Source: Actinoallomurus bryophytorum
GTDB taxonomy: Bacteria > Actinomycetota > Actinomycetes > Streptosporangiales > Streptosporangiaceae
Assembly (NCBI RefSeq): GCF_006716425.1
Contig: NZ_VFOZ01000001.1
Location: forward strand, 2,604,001-2,668,000
DNA: 64,000 nt
Direction of reading: 5' to 3'
The translations under genes and the position numbers were made by a program. Position 1 is the stretch's first letter; each line of letters begins with the position of its first letter. Below the pieces are notes generated by a model. That model was not told the origin of the DNA, did no database searches, and saw only the letters and a list, made by a program, of their open reading frames with translations. Shown in pieces: positions 34,624 to 43,322 of the stretch.

Positions 34624-34814
34624 AACAACAGGGCCGATCTGGTCGAGGGGAAGGCGGGGAGGTCGGCTGAGGGATGAAGAAGGGGGCGCCGGCCCTCCCC
34701 TGCTCCGGCGCCCCCTACTGCAGGACCGCGACGGCGGCAGGTTGCCTAAGCTCACCGCGGTCTCCTGCGCCGCGCGACGATCCCCTCGGGGGGTTAGGGA
34801 TGGTCGCGCGGGGC

Positions 34815-35219
34815 TCATTTGAATTCGGCCCAGACGACTCGGCCGCTGGTGTCGCCGGACACGCCCCACTCCACAGTCAGGGCGTCGACGATGCCGAGTC
34901 CGCGGCCTCCCTCGTCGTCGGGCTTGGGTTGGCCGAAGACGAACGGTCCCCCGTTGTCCTCGACCTCCAGGCGGATCGAGTCGTCTGGGCGTAACCGGGC
35001 GCAGACGCTGAATGTGCCTTGTGGCGTGCTGCTCTCGGTGTGCTCCCACGCGTTGGTGGTCAGTTCGCTCGCCACCAGCGTGACGTCCTCAAGGCGGTGG
35101 TGGTCGGCCAGGTGCTCGCGGACGAAGCGGCGGACCTCACCGATCTGGTCAGGGCATCCAGGAAAGATCCGGCGGTACGTACGGGTACCCGGATCCTCTT
35201 GCGGCTCGTTGAGCGCCAT
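34815..35219 (-). CDS. ATP-binding (anti-sigma RsbW-like) protein
   Basis: The 134-aa protein has the Bergerat fold of the anti-sigma/HATPase_c_2 family: VTLVASELTTNAWEHT (N box), VEDNGGPFV (D-x-G, G1) and GGRGLGIVDAL (G2). It matches the stand-alone ATP-binding regulators common in streptomycetes and actinomycete elements. No partner anti-anti-sigma is adjacent. It is divergent from the monooxygenase/XRE operon and shares the operator-rich intergenic region at 35273-35305. Confidence 0.88.
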   Translation of the reverse strand: MALNEPQEDPGTRTYRRIFPGCPDQIGEVRRFVREHLADHHRLEDVTLVASELTTNAWEHTESSTPQGTFSVCARLRPDDSIRLEVEDNGGPFVFGQPKPDDEGGRGLGIVDALTVEWGVSGDTSGRVVWAEFK

Positions 35220-35272
35220 GGCGACTCACCTCGCGATCACACAGCTTGTAGCGGCTTGGTTACTCAGCTTTG

Positions 35273-35305
35273 GTACTCAAAGTACGGGTACAGTATTTGA
35301 AGTAC
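35273..35305. promoter_or_regulatory. Twin 13-mer operators upstream of the ABM/XRE operon
   Basis: GTACTCAAAGTAC (35273-35285) and GTATTTGAAGTAC (35293-35305) start 20 bp apart, two helical turns. A third copy, ATACTCGAAGTAC, is at 36901-36913 after the XRE gene. These share the consensus (G/A)TA(C/T)T(C/T)(A/G)AAGTAC and look like the binding sites of the XRE regulator encoded between them. Confidence 0.68.
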
Positions 35306-35375
35306 AAGCGCTTTGGCGTACCTGTGCCGCACAATTAGTACTGCTTAACTGGATGATCTATCCCGGGAGGTTGCG

Positions 35376-35684
35376 ATGTTCGGTCTCGTCGTCCGCTTCA
35401 CGTGCAAGGATCAGGCGAGCGCTGAGGGGTTCGATCGGCTCGTGGCGGCGACCGTCGACAAGATCCGTACGGACGAGCCTGGGACGCTGGTCTACGCGGT
35501 CAACCGCGTCGACGGCGAACCGCTTCAGCGCGTCTTCTACGAGCTCTACCGTGACCGTGCCGGGTTCGACGCGCACGAGGAGCAGGAGCACACAAAGAAG
35601 TTCCTCGACGAGCGTGGGCAGTACCTGTCGGCTACCGAGGTCGACTGGCTGACGCTCCTGACCGGAAAAGGAACAGACGGGTGA
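35376..35684 (+). CDS. Antibiotic biosynthesis monooxygenase (ABM) domain protein
   Basis: The 102-aa protein is a single ABM/ferredoxin-like domain: MFGLVVRFTCKDQASAEGFDRLVAATVDKIRTDEPGTLVYAVNR, then RVFYELYRDRAGFDAHEEQEHTKKFLDE (the His pair and EY/EL of the family). It is a typical quinone-type monooxygenase or related fold. GGGAGG lies just before the ATG. The stop overlaps the XRE start (GTGA), so the two are coupled. In AICEs such ABM genes ride with a regulator, but the substrate is not known. Confidence 0.85.
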   Translation: MFGLVVRFTCKDQASAEGFDRLVAATVDKIRTDEPGTLVYAVNRVDGEPLQRVFYELYRDRAGFDAHEEQEHTKKFLDERGQYLSATEVDWLTLLTGKGTDG

Positions 35685-36883
35685 GTACGGAGTATCAGGA
35701 AGCGCTCGGACGCAAGATCGCTCAGCATCGACGCCGGCGCGGCCTGTCTCAGCCGGAGCTTGCCCGCCAGATCGATCGGTCTGTGGCGTGGGTATCGCAG
35801 GTCGAACGCGGCGTGCGCAAGGTCGATCGGATGTCGGTCCTGGAGACCGTCGCCCAGGCGCTCGACGTACCGCTCGCGGAGTTGGCCGCCGAGGCGCCCG
35901 TTGTCGCGGCGGCGACCGACGGACCACCCGAGGCAACCGGCCTAAGGCTTGTCCTGTCCGGCGCGCACGCCCTCCGCGCCATGCTCAGCGGTCAGATCAC
36001 CCCCGACCCCGCCGCGTTGCGGGAGAAGGTCGACGAGGCGTGGGAGCTGACGCACGCCGGCCGCTACACCGAGCTGACCGAACTCCTGCGGGGCCTCATA
36101 CCGGAGCTTGAGACGGCCGCGCGTGCGGTGACGCAGGAAGAGCGGGCCGAGCTCTTCGAGCTGCTGTCTGCGGCCTACCAGGCATGCTCGGCCGCACTTA
36201 CCAAACTGGCCGAACCCGAAGCGGCCTGGATCGCGGCAGACCGGTCCATGGCCGCGGCCGAGCGGGCGGAGGCTCCGCTCCTGGTCGCCGCCGGGGCCTT
36301 CCGGCTCGCCTTCGTCTTCCTCAGCGCCAAGCACTTCGACCAGGCGGAGGAAACCGCCCGTACGGCGGCCGAAGCCCTGTGGCCACTGGCCGACCAGGGA
36401 GAGCCCGAGGCGATGTCGCTGTGGGGCGGGCTCACTCTGCAGCGCGCCGTTACCGCCTCGCGTACGAACGACAGCGAAGCCGCGTACGCACACCTCGACC
36501 GGGCGCGGGATATCGCCGCGCGGCTTAGTGAGGGCCGCAACGACTACAACACCGAGTTCGGGCCCGCGAATGTCGGGCTGTACGAGATCGCCGTCGCCGT
36601 CGAGCTGGGTGACGCCGGTCGCGCCCTGCGAGCCGCCGAGCAGGTCGACACCTCCGGCCTGTCGGCCGAACGTCAAGCGCGCATGCTCATCGACGTCGCC
36701 CGCGCGCACGCGCAGCGCCGCCAGGTCGACGAGGCCGTCGCCGTGCTCTGTCGAGGCGAAGAGATCACACCCGAGCAGATTCGCGCCCATCCTCGGGTCC
36801 GGCAGCTCGTCGCCGACCTGCTCACGATGCAGAATCCCCCGAGCCAAGCACTGCGTGACCTGGCCCAACGAGTGGCCGCGTAG
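35681..36883 (+). CDS. XRE regulator with C-terminal TPR-like domain
   Basis: The 400-aa protein has an N-terminal Cro-type HTH (IAQHRRRRGLSQPELARQIDRSVAWVSQVERGVRKVDRMSVLETVAQALDVP, about residues 13-64) followed by a long all-helical solenoid of TPR-like repeats (TEEWELTHAGRYTELTELLRGLIPELE-type, VAAGAFRLAFVFLSAKHFDQAEETARTAAEALWPLADQ). It resembles regulators of AICE transfer in which the solenoid could bind a peptide or partner. The GTG start overlaps the previous stop. Operators flank the gene (35273-35305 and 36901-36913), so it probably autoregulates and silences the replication/transfer operon that follows. Confidence 0.85.
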   Translation: MSTEYQEALGRKIAQHRRRRGLSQPELARQIDRSVAWVSQVERGVRKVDRMSVLETVAQALDVPLAELAAEAPVVAAATDGPPEATGLRLVLSGAHALRAMLSGQITPDPAALREKVDEAWELTHAGRYTELTELLRGLIPELETAARAVTQEERAELFELLSAAYQACSAALTKLAEPEAAWIAADRSMAAAERAEAPLLVAAGAFRLAFVFLSAKHFDQAEETARTAAEALWPLADQGEPEAMSLWGGLTLQRAVTASRTNDSEAAYAHLDRARDIAARLSEGRNDYNTEFGPANVGLYEIAVAVELGDAGRALRAAEQVDTSGLSAERQARMLIDVARAHAQRRQVDEAVAVLCRGEEITPEQIRAHPRVRQLVADLLTMQNPPSQALRDLAQRVAA

Positions 36884-36886
36884 AAA

Positions 36887-36926
36887 AAGTACGTGTCCTG
36901 ATACTCGAAGTACTAGACACGTACTT
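36887..36926. promoter_or_regulatory. Inverted repeat and 13-mer operator before the transfer operon
   Basis: AAGTACGTGTC (36887-36897) and GACACGTACTT (36916-36926) form a perfect 11-bp inverted repeat around 18 nt. That spacer holds the third 13-mer, ATACTCGAAGTAC (36901-36913). The block follows the XRE stop by 4 bp and lies upstream of the transfer genes, consistent with a repressor site. Confidence 0.65.
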
Positions 36927-36947
36927 GGGGTGCGACTAGCGTACGTG

Positions 36948-37007
36948 ATGAAGGTCAACACCACCGTCAAGGAGGGAACGACCACACCACGTGCGCCGAT
37001 CGCATGA
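36948..37007 (+). CDS. Possible leader peptide
   Basis: A 19-codon ORF, MKVNTTVKEGTTTPRAPIA, follows the operator block and precedes the transfer operon. No clear RBS is seen. A small inverted repeat (GGCCGC / GCGGCC, 37024-37043) lies downstream. Weak evidence for a real peptide. Confidence 0.2.
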   Translation: MKVNTTVKEGTTTPRAPIA

Positions 37008-37187
37008 GAGCGGTTGGCGGACAGGCCGCAAAGAAAAGCGGCCTGAGCGGGAGGCACCCGCCCAGGCCGAACGCGGTAAGCACCGCTTAGTTGGCGCTTT
37101 CGATGCTATCTCGCGTTCGCCCTGATGGGCGCCTCTCTCGTATCCGACAGCGGCCCGTACGCGGGTCCGTCACGAGTGGGGTTTCGC

Positions 37188-37532
37188 ATGCGCAACATTC
37201 CGATTCCCGTCGACACCAACCGGCTCAGCTTCGTCTGCGTGGCCGTGCCGCGCCCGCGTCTGGTCAACAAGGACACCGGCGAAGTGAAGGTCGACAAGCA
37301 GGGCCACACCGTTTTCCAGGTGGGCTTGTCCGCGGCCGAGATCGACTCCGGCCGAGTCGAGCTGATCAACGTCAATGTCTCCGGCGACCCCGATGTCGCG
37401 GTCGGCCAGGTCGTCGAACCGGTCGGGCTGGTCGGGTTCGTCTGGGAGCAGGCCCGAGGCGGCGAGATGCGCTGGGGCATCGCCTACCGGGCCAGCTCCA
37501 TCAGGCCCATCGCCGAGCAGGCAGCGGCCTGA
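37188..37532 (+). CDS. SCO3933-like regulatory protein of AICE backbones
   Basis: The 114-aa protein begins MRNIPIPVDTNRLSFVCVAVPRPRLVNKDTGEVK, typical of the small protein placed immediately before the FtsK/TraB translocase in pSAM2-type and related elements (the SCO3933 family). It is rich in beta strands (VELINVNVSGDPDVAVGQVVEPVGLVGFVWE). Start at ATG 37188 from alignment to the family start. It probably influences transfer or replication; mechanism unknown. Confidence 0.8.
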   Translation: MRNIPIPVDTNRLSFVCVAVPRPRLVNKDTGEVKVDKQGHTVFQVGLSAAEIDSGRVELINVNVSGDPDVAVGQVVEPVGLVGFVWEQARGGEMRWGIAYRASSIRPIAEQAAA

Positions 37533-37543
37533 GGACCTCGACC

Positions 37544-38917
37544 GTGAACTACACGACGATGCTCGTCGCGCTCGGCGCCCTGGCCGCTCTTGCGGCCGGG
37601 GGCTGGGCGTGGCGCAAGTGGGCTCCTCGGTCCTTCTGGTATGCCGTCGAGTTCCCTGCCAAAGCCACATTGGTCTACCTGACCTGGACACATGTCGCCT
37701 CGGGCTGCGGCCTGGCCCGGAAGCGCCGCCGCTGGCGCTTCACTCTCGACGCCGTCTCGCTGGCCGGCTCCGTCTCGCGATCGGCTAAAGACACGTCAGC
37801 CGTGATGGTCCAGCAGCGGCGGGTCCGGAGCGTGCAAGTCGAGAAGGCTCCGCGGTTGCGGCTGCTGCGACCGACGCCACTCGGCTGGCGGGTGTGGGTC
37901 AAGCTGCACGACGGTCAGGTGCCCGACGACTACGTGAAAGTAGGCGAGCGACTCGCGCACGCCTGGCGGGTCCACGCCGTCCGAGTGATCGCGTCCAAGC
38001 CGGGCCGCGTGCAGCTACTGGCCACCATGCGCGACCCGCTCACCGTGGTGAACATCGCCCCGGAGACCGGCGAGCTGCTGACCGTACGGCCCGGCATGCT
38101 CGAGAACGGACAGCCGTGGATCATCGACTTCCGTACGGTGCCGCACTGGCTCAACGCCGGAGCGACCCAGTCCGGCAAGTCCAACCTCGCAAACGCCATC
38201 ATCAAGGGCCTCGCGCCTCAGCCGGTCGCCCTGGTCGGCTTCGACCTCAAGGGCGGCGTGGAGTTCACCCCGTACGCTCCGCGGCTGTCGGCACTCGCAA
38301 CCACACGCGGCGAATGCGTCGGACTCCTCGATGACCTCGTCCAGGTCGTCACCGACCGGATGGCGCTCTGCCGCACCCATGGCGCACGGAACATCTGGCG
38401 GCTTCCCGATCACCTTCAGCCTGTGCCGATCGTGGTCCTGGTCGACGAGGTCGCCGAGCTGTTCCTGATGGCGGACAAGCGAGAGAAGGAGGAGGTCTCC
38501 AAGAGCGCGACCGCGCTACTGCGGGTGGCCCAGCTCGGCCGCGCCTTCGGCGTCTACCTGGTCGTGTGCGGCCAGCGCATCGGCTCCGATCTCGGGCCCG
38601 GTGTGACCGCACTCCGCTCGCAACTCTCTGGCCGTATCTGCCACCGCGTCAACGATCCCGAGACCGCCAACATGACCCTTGGCGACATGGACCCCGACGC
38701 CCTCGACGCCGCACGTGCCATCGCGGCTGAGACTCCCGGCGTCGCCGTGATCGCCGGACAAGACGGGAGCTGGCATCGCGCCCGCTCGGTCTATGTGAGC
38801 GAAGAGGAAGCCGAGGCAGCTGCCCGCCGCTTCGCTCACCTGTCCCCCGGCTGGTCCGAACTGACCGCCACGGGGCCGGCAACCGGCGGCCAGGCCGCCG
38901 AGCCTCTGGCCGCATAA
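37544..38917 (+). CDS. TraB/FtsK-SpoIIIE-type DNA translocase
   Basis: The 457-aa protein has a short N-terminal hydrophobic segment (MLVALGALAALAAGGWAW), then an ATPase core with Walker A GATQSGKSNLAN (about residues 206-217) and Walker B VVLVDEVAEL, and FGVYLVVCGQRIGSDL. This is the single-protein conjugal DNA pump of actinomycete elements, moving double-stranded DNA between mycelial compartments. The GTG at 37544 is 11 bp after the previous stop. It would be the main transfer protein of the AICE. Confidence 0.92.
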   Translation: MNYTTMLVALGALAALAAGGWAWRKWAPRSFWYAVEFPAKATLVYLTWTHVASGCGLARKRRRWRFTLDAVSLAGSVSRSAKDTSAVMVQQRRVRSVQVEKAPRLRLLRPTPLGWRVWVKLHDGQVPDDYVKVGERLAHAWRVHAVRVIASKPGRVQLLATMRDPLTVVNIAPETGELLTVRPGMLENGQPWIIDFRTVPHWLNAGATQSGKSNLANAIIKGLAPQPVALVGFDLKGGVEFTPYAPRLSALATTRGECVGLLDDLVQVVTDRMALCRTHGARNIWRLPDHLQPVPIVVLVDEVAELFLMADKREKEEVSKSATALLRVAQLGRAFGVYLVVCGQRIGSDLGPGVTALRSQLSGRICHRVNDPETANMTLGDMDPDALDAARAIAAETPGVAVIAGQDGSWHRARSVYVSEEEAEAAARRFAHLSPGWSELTATGPATGGQAAEPLAA

Positions 38918-38994
38918 CCCGAACCCAACCGCTCCGGCGCGGGCCTTCGCGCCAAGTCCTTACCCGACGCATGCCCAAAATCAGGAGACCGCTA

Positions 38995-39246
38995 ATGGCG
39001 AACGCCAAGATCGTCCCGCTTCGTCCCCGCGCTGCTCGTCCCGTCCCCGCTCGTCCTGACCAGGACGGCCCCGTCTCCGTCGAGTGGGACGAGGGACGGG
39101 AGACGTACGTCGCGGTGTGCGAACGCTGTACCGAGACCCTCATCACCGAACGCTTCGACCAGGCCTATGGCTGGGCCGACGAGCATCGCTGTGACCCTGA
39201 GCTTGTCGCCTTGCTGGCGGAAGTCCTCGACCGGCGGGCCGCCTGA
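38995..39246 (+). CDS. Small hypothetical protein of the transfer operon
   Basis: The 83-aa product has a basic, proline-rich N-terminus (IVPLRPRAARPVPARPDQD) and a C-terminal segment with YVAVCERCTETLITERFDQAYGWADEHRCDPEL, in which CxxC and a later HxC could form a zinc site. AGGAG lies upstream. One base overlap with the next gene (TGATG). Similar small ORFs are common between traB and spdB in AICEs. Function unknown. Confidence 0.7.
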   Translation: MANAKIVPLRPRAARPVPARPDQDGPVSVEWDEGRETYVAVCERCTETLITERFDQAYGWADEHRCDPELVALLAEVLDRRAA

Positions 39247-39896
39247 TGCGACCTCGCCTGGCAGGCGTTGCGGCCGACTCCGGGCCGGTGGTGGTCCTGG
39301 CCTCGATCGCTGCGGCTGGCTCGTTTACTCACATCCGCGACACGGCCGACCAGCACGGACAGCACGGCTGGATGGCCTGGGCAATCGCGGTCTGTATCGA
39401 CCTGACCTGCGTCATGGCCGCCCGCGAACGCCAACGCGACCGCCGTACGGGTCGGACGGTGCGAGGCGTGTCATGGCCGACCGTGGTCCTGGTCGGCGGA
39501 GTTCTGCTGTCCCTCGCCGCAAACCTCGCCCAAGCCGAGCGGACGGTGTGGGGGTGGCTAACCGCGGCCACCCCGGCGGGTGCGTTCCTCGTCGCCGTCT
39601 CGATGCTCGAACGCCGCTCCTCGGCTCACCATCCGGTGACCGAGTCGTCCCCGATTCCCCCGTCGTTCGGACGACCGTCCCCTGCTCTGGCTCCCGTCCC
39701 GGACGACCAGCTCGGCCAGGACGAGTCCGCCGAGCCTGAGCGTCCGGCGGCCGAGTTGCTCACCTTCGCCCGCCGGGTCGCTGACGAGCACCAGGCCCGG
39801 CACGGACGGCCGATCACCCGCGATGCCCTCCGCGCGCGGCTGGGCGTGTCCAACCAACTCGCCTCCGACCTGCTCCGCCAGATCCGCACCGCCTGA
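39246..39896 (+). CDS. DUF2637/SpdB-like spread protein
   Basis: The 216-aa membrane protein begins with hydrophobic segments (VVVLASIAAAGSFTHI, WMAWAIAVCIDLTCVMAA, TVVLVGGVLLSLAANLAQA, WGWLTAATPAGAFLVAVSM), matching DUF2637. The C-terminus is a cytoplasmic helix-turn-helix-like domain (RRVADEHQARHGRPITRDALRARLGVSNQLASDLLRQI). These are Spd-type proteins implicated in intramycelial spread of plasmids. It overlaps the previous stop by one base. Confidence 0.85.
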   Translation: MRPRLAGVAADSGPVVVLASIAAAGSFTHIRDTADQHGQHGWMAWAIAVCIDLTCVMAARERQRDRRTGRTVRGVSWPTVVLVGGVLLSLAANLAQAERTVWGWLTAATPAGAFLVAVSMLERRSSAHHPVTESSPIPPSFGRPSPALAPVPDDQLGQDESAEPERPAAELLTFARRVADEHQARHGRPITRDALRARLGVSNQLASDLLRQIRTA

Positions 39897-39907
39897 AGGG
39901 AAACCAG

Positions 39908-40276
39908 ATGACCGCACAGCCGATCGTTCCGGGCGACCTGTTCGCCCGCGCCCAGACCATCGCCGGCCTCCGGACCCTGGCCGACTTCCTGGAGACCAAC
40001 CCCGCCGTGCCCGTCCGGGAGTACGGCGCCGAGTACACCGTCTTCCCACGTGCCGACGACGACCCAACCGAGCGGGCCGAGATCGACCGCATCGCCGCCG
40101 CACTCGGCGAGACTGTCACCGACGACACCGGACGCGGCGGGCACTACCGGGTCTCCAAGACCTTCGGACGCATCACCTACAGCGCCGTCCACGTCTCCGC
40201 CCGTCAGCAGGCCGCGCACCAGGCGCACATGAGCTACGCCCCGGCTTTTCACATCGGCGACACAGCGGCGGCCTGA
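39908..40276 (+). CDS. Hypothetical protein of the replication/transfer operon
   Basis: The 122-aa protein has TIAGLRTLADFLETNPAVPVREYGAEYTVF and RAEIDRIAAALGETVTDDTGRGGHYRVSKTFGRITYSAVHVS. Similar small alpha/beta ORFs are common in AICE operons upstream of rep. AGGGAAA precedes ATG. No known domain. Confidence 0.65.
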   Translation: MTAQPIVPGDLFARAQTIAGLRTLADFLETNPAVPVREYGAEYTVFPRADDDPTERAEIDRIAAALGETVTDDTGRGGHYRVSKTFGRITYSAVHVSARQQAAHQAHMSYAPAFHIGDTAAA

Positions 40277-40404
40277 TGGACAGAGACGACCGGCCGCCGT
40301 ACGTCCCGCCCGTCGAGACCTACCAGTGCTGCCACTGCGGCGGTACCGGCCTCGACTCACACGGCGAGATCTGCGAGCACTGCGAGGGCCTCGGCTTCTG
40401 CTGA
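40276..40404 (+). CDS. Small zinc-knuckle protein
   Basis: A 42-codon ORF, starting one base inside the previous stop (TGATG), encodes a probable zinc-binding peptide with CCHCGGTG and CEHCEGLG (two CxxC repeats followed by GxG, a DnaJ-like zinc finger). Too short for automated callers with common cutoffs; its coupling to the previous gene and motif order support it. Confidence 0.7.
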   Translation: MDRDDRPPYVPPVETYQCCHCGGTGLDSHGEICEHCEGLGFC

Positions 40405-40499
40405 AGCTCTGCGCCCCCGGCGTGGCCACACAACCACCAAGTTCCGCGCCACGTCGGGGGCCATCCCCAACCGTTGCCAACGGAGGAGACCAGTTCATC

Positions 40500-41891
40500 T
40501 TGCCTGCCGACAACATCATCCGGCTGGCCGCCCGCGAACTCGGCGAACGGCTGACCACCATCGACATGCGACACCTGGCCGCCCAGGCAAGACGCACCGG
40601 AGGATGCGCCCAGCCGATCCAACTCCGCGGACGCGTCGATCACCTCGACGTGGCCACCGGGGAAGTCCTGCACCACTACTCAACGGTCCACGAGCCCGGC
40701 GGCGTACTCCGCGTGGCTTGCAAGACCCGCCGCGCCTCCCGCTGCCCGGCCTGCGCCGAGATCTACCGCGCCGACACCTACCAACTCGTCCGCGCCGGCC
40801 TGATCGGCGGCAAAGGCGTACCGGAGACCGTCACCAGCCATCCGACCGTCTTCGCCACCCTGACCGCACCGTCCTTTGGTCCGGTGCACACACGGCGGGA
40901 AAAGGCCGGTCGTGTCCTGCCGTGCCACCCCCGACGCAGTGCAGGTGCCTGCTCACACGGTTCATCACTGTCGTGCACGATCCGCCATGCCGAGGACGCA
41001 CCGGGCCTGGGCGAGCCGCTGTGCCCGGACTGCTACGACTACACCGCCTCGGTGCTCTTCAACGCGTACGCACCCGAACTGTGGCGCCGCTTCGTTCTGG
41101 CCTTCCGGCGACGCCTCGCCAAATCCGCAGGTCTACGCACGAAGGAACTGAAGAACGTCCTGGTGGTGTCCTTCGCCAAGGTCGCCGAATACCAGCGCCG
41201 AGGCGTCGTCCACTTCCACGCCGTTATCCGATTCGACGGACCAGACGGCCCAACCTGCCAGCCGCCAGGCTGGGCCACCCTCGATCGCCTGGACGACGCC
41301 GTCCAACACGCCGCCGCGGCAGTCTCGGCCGTCAGCCCTGTCGCGCCTGGCGTGCAGGCGCGTGCGCTGCGGTGGGGTGACCAAGTCGACGTACGACCGA
41401 TCACGATGAGCGGCGAACTCACCGAACGAGCGGTTGCCGGCTACATCGCCAAGTACGCCACCAAGGCCGCCGAATGTGTCGGCACACTCGACCGTCGTGT
41501 GCACCCAACGGATGAACTGGAGACGCTCCCGGTCAGCGAACACGCTCGACGGCTCATCGCCGAGTGTCTACGTCTCGGAGCGCTCGATGAGCTGACTCAC
41601 CTGAAGTTGACCGACTGGGCGCACATGCTCGGCTTCCGCGGCCACTTCTCCACCAAGTCACGGCGTTACTCCACGACCCTCGGCGCGCTCAGAGCCGCCC
41701 GCATCGAGCACAACCAGACCGAACACGAGATCACGACCGGACGACTTCCGTACTTCGACGAGGACCAGGTCCTCAAAGTCGCCCGCTGGCGCTACCTCGG
41801 CCAGGGCCTCACCCATGGCGAAGCACTCCTGACCGCTGCACTCAGCGGCCAACCCATGCGACCGCACGACACAACCCGGAGGGCCGCATGA
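40500..41891 (+). CDS. RepSA-type rolling-circle replication initiator
   Basis: The 463-aa protein has the RepSA layout: zinc-type Cys pairs (RCPACAEIY, CPDCYDY), the HUH metal motif VHFHAV (His238, His240), and YIAKYATK with two candidate catalytic tyrosines (Tyr315, Tyr319). The TTG at 40500 is preferred since GGAGGAG lies 11-17 bases upstream; the frame is open farther upstream over a region of low conservation. It initiates rolling-circle replication of the excised element. It overlaps the excisionase start by 4 bases (ATGA). Confidence 0.88.
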   Translation: MPADNIIRLAARELGERLTTIDMRHLAAQARRTGGCAQPIQLRGRVDHLDVATGEVLHHYSTVHEPGGVLRVACKTRRASRCPACAEIYRADTYQLVRAGLIGGKGVPETVTSHPTVFATLTAPSFGPVHTRREKAGRVLPCHPRRSAGACSHGSSLSCTIRHAEDAPGLGEPLCPDCYDYTASVLFNAYAPELWRRFVLAFRRRLAKSAGLRTKELKNVLVVSFAKVAEYQRRGVVHFHAVIRFDGPDGPTCQPPGWATLDRLDDAVQHAAAAVSAVSPVAPGVQARALRWGDQVDVRPITMSGELTERAVAGYIAKYATKAAECVGTLDRRVHPTDELETLPVSEHARRLIAECLRLGALDELTHLKLTDWAHMLGFRGHFSTKSRRYSTTLGALRAARIEHNQTEHEITTGRLPYFDEDQVLKVARWRYLGQGLTHGEALLTAALSGQPMRPHDTTRRAA

Positions 41892-42067
41892 CACGGCTCC
41901 TGTTGACCGTCCCGGAAGCGGCCGAAGCTCTCGGCATCTCTCGCAGCAAGCTCTACGAGCTCATCAAGGCCGGCGCCGTCGCCTCACTACGCATCGACGG
42001 TTCACGCCGCGTGCCGTACCGCGCCCTGACCTCCTACGTCGACCAGCTCATGGAAGAGGCCGCCTGA
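41888..42067 (+). CDS. xis: Excisionase (helix-turn-helix, MerR-like)
   Basis: The 59-aa product, MTRLLLTVPEAAEALGISRS and then KLYELIKAGAVASLRIDGSRRVP, matches excisionase-type winged-HTH proteins (MerR/Xis). It overlaps both rep (ATGA) and int (TGATG). It likely binds near attP/attR and directs the integrase to excision. Below common ORF length cutoffs. Confidence 0.85.
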   Translation: MTRLLLTVPEAAEALGISRSKLYELIKAGAVASLRIDGSRRVPYRALTSYVDQLMEEAA

Positions 42068-43314
42068 TGACGAAGACCTCAATCGCCACCCCGGAAGAGC
42101 CGAACCGTCGCAAGCGGACCAGGACGACCAAGCCGAAGCTTCGCGATGGCGTCATGAAGCGTGGCAGCACCTGGTCCTACGTCATTCGCGTCAAAGATCC
42201 AGAGACCGGCGTCAGCAAGCCGCGCTGGATGGGCGGATTTCCTACCGAGGACGAGGCGAAAGCCGCCCGAGACGAAGCGCGCGTCAAGGCACGTCGCGGC
42301 GAGTACATCGACCGGAACGAGATCACCGTTGCCGAGTACCTCGACCAGTGGCTGGAGAGCCACGCCATGGAGATCAAGCCGGGGACGCTGGAGGACTACC
42401 GCAAGGGCATCCGGCTCTACGTCAACCCGTACATCGGCGGCCTGAAGGTCCAGGCAGTCCGGCCGTCCGCGATCACGAAGCTCTACCGAGACCTACTGAA
42501 GGGCGGCGGCCGGAAGGGAAAGCCGCTCGCCGTGTCCACGGTCGTCCACACTCACGCCATCCTTCGCCGCGCGTTCCGAGATGCCGTCGTGGTCGACCAG
42601 CTCATCGACAACTCCCCCGTCGAACGGGCGAAGCGGCCACGCGTTCACATGGCGGAGCCCGGAACCGTCTGGACACCCGCCCAGCTCAGGGCCTTCCTGG
42701 CTGTGGCACGACGACACCGCCTGTTCGCCTTCTTCCACGTCGCCGCCTACACCGGCGCCCGGCGAGGCGAACTCCTCAACCTCCGCTGGGCCGACGTCGA
42801 TCTGGACGGCAAGCAGATCACCATCACCGGCTCGGCCGGCGTCGTCGAGGGTGAGCGGCTCGAAGGAACGACGAAGAGCGGAAGAAAACGCATCGTGAGC
42901 ATTGATGACGAGACGGTGACCGTTCTTCGCGAGCACCACACGGCCCAGTCAGCCGACAAACTCGCCGCTGGCGAAGCATGGCGCGGCGACAAGAACGGCC
43001 ACGTCTTCGCTACGGCCTGGGGCAAGCCCATTTACCCGGACACCGTGACCGCACTTCCGCGCAAGCTCATCAACGCCCACAACGACCCGAAGGACGGAAA
43101 GCCACTGGCCGAGCCGCTCCCGTACGCGCGGCTGCACGATCTCCGCCACATCCACGCCACGACGCTGCTCCTGGCCGGCGTCCCCGTCCACGTCGTCGCC
43201 GCGAGGCTCGGCCACGGCGACCCGGCCATCACCCTGAGGGTCTACGCCCACGTCATCCGATCCGCCGAGACGGCAGCCGCGGACGTCTTCGCCAAGGCCA
43301 TCAAGGCCGCGTAA
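42067..43314 (+). CDS. int: Site-specific tyrosine recombinase (AICE integrase)
   Basis: The 415-aa integrase has an N-terminal arm-type/SAM-like domain (WMGGFPTEDEAKAARDEARVK, AEYLDQWLESHAMEIKPGTLEDYRKGI) and a C-terminal catalytic domain: TGARRGELLNLRW (first catalytic Arg), HDLRHIHATTLL (HxxR), LGHGDPAITLRVYAHV (catalytic Tyr). It ends 28 bp before the attR repeat, in the standard int-next-to-tRNA position. It integrates into the 3' end of tRNA-Thr(CGT). Confidence 0.94.
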   Translation: MTKTSIATPEEPNRRKRTRTTKPKLRDGVMKRGSTWSYVIRVKDPETGVSKPRWMGGFPTEDEAKAARDEARVKARRGEYIDRNEITVAEYLDQWLESHAMEIKPGTLEDYRKGIRLYVNPYIGGLKVQAVRPSAITKLYRDLLKGGGRKGKPLAVSTVVHTHAILRRAFRDAVVVDQLIDNSPVERAKRPRVHMAEPGTVWTPAQLRAFLAVARRHRLFAFFHVAAYTGARRGELLNLRWADVDLDGKQITITGSAGVVEGERLEGTTKSGRKRIVSIDDETVTVLREHHTAQSADKLAAGEAWRGDKNGHVFATAWGKPIYPDTVTALPRKLINAHNDPKDGKPLAEPLPYARLHDLRHIHATTLLLAGVPVHVVAARLGHGDPAITLRVYAHVIRSAETAAADVFAKAIKAA

Positions 43315-43322
43315 CCCGTCCT

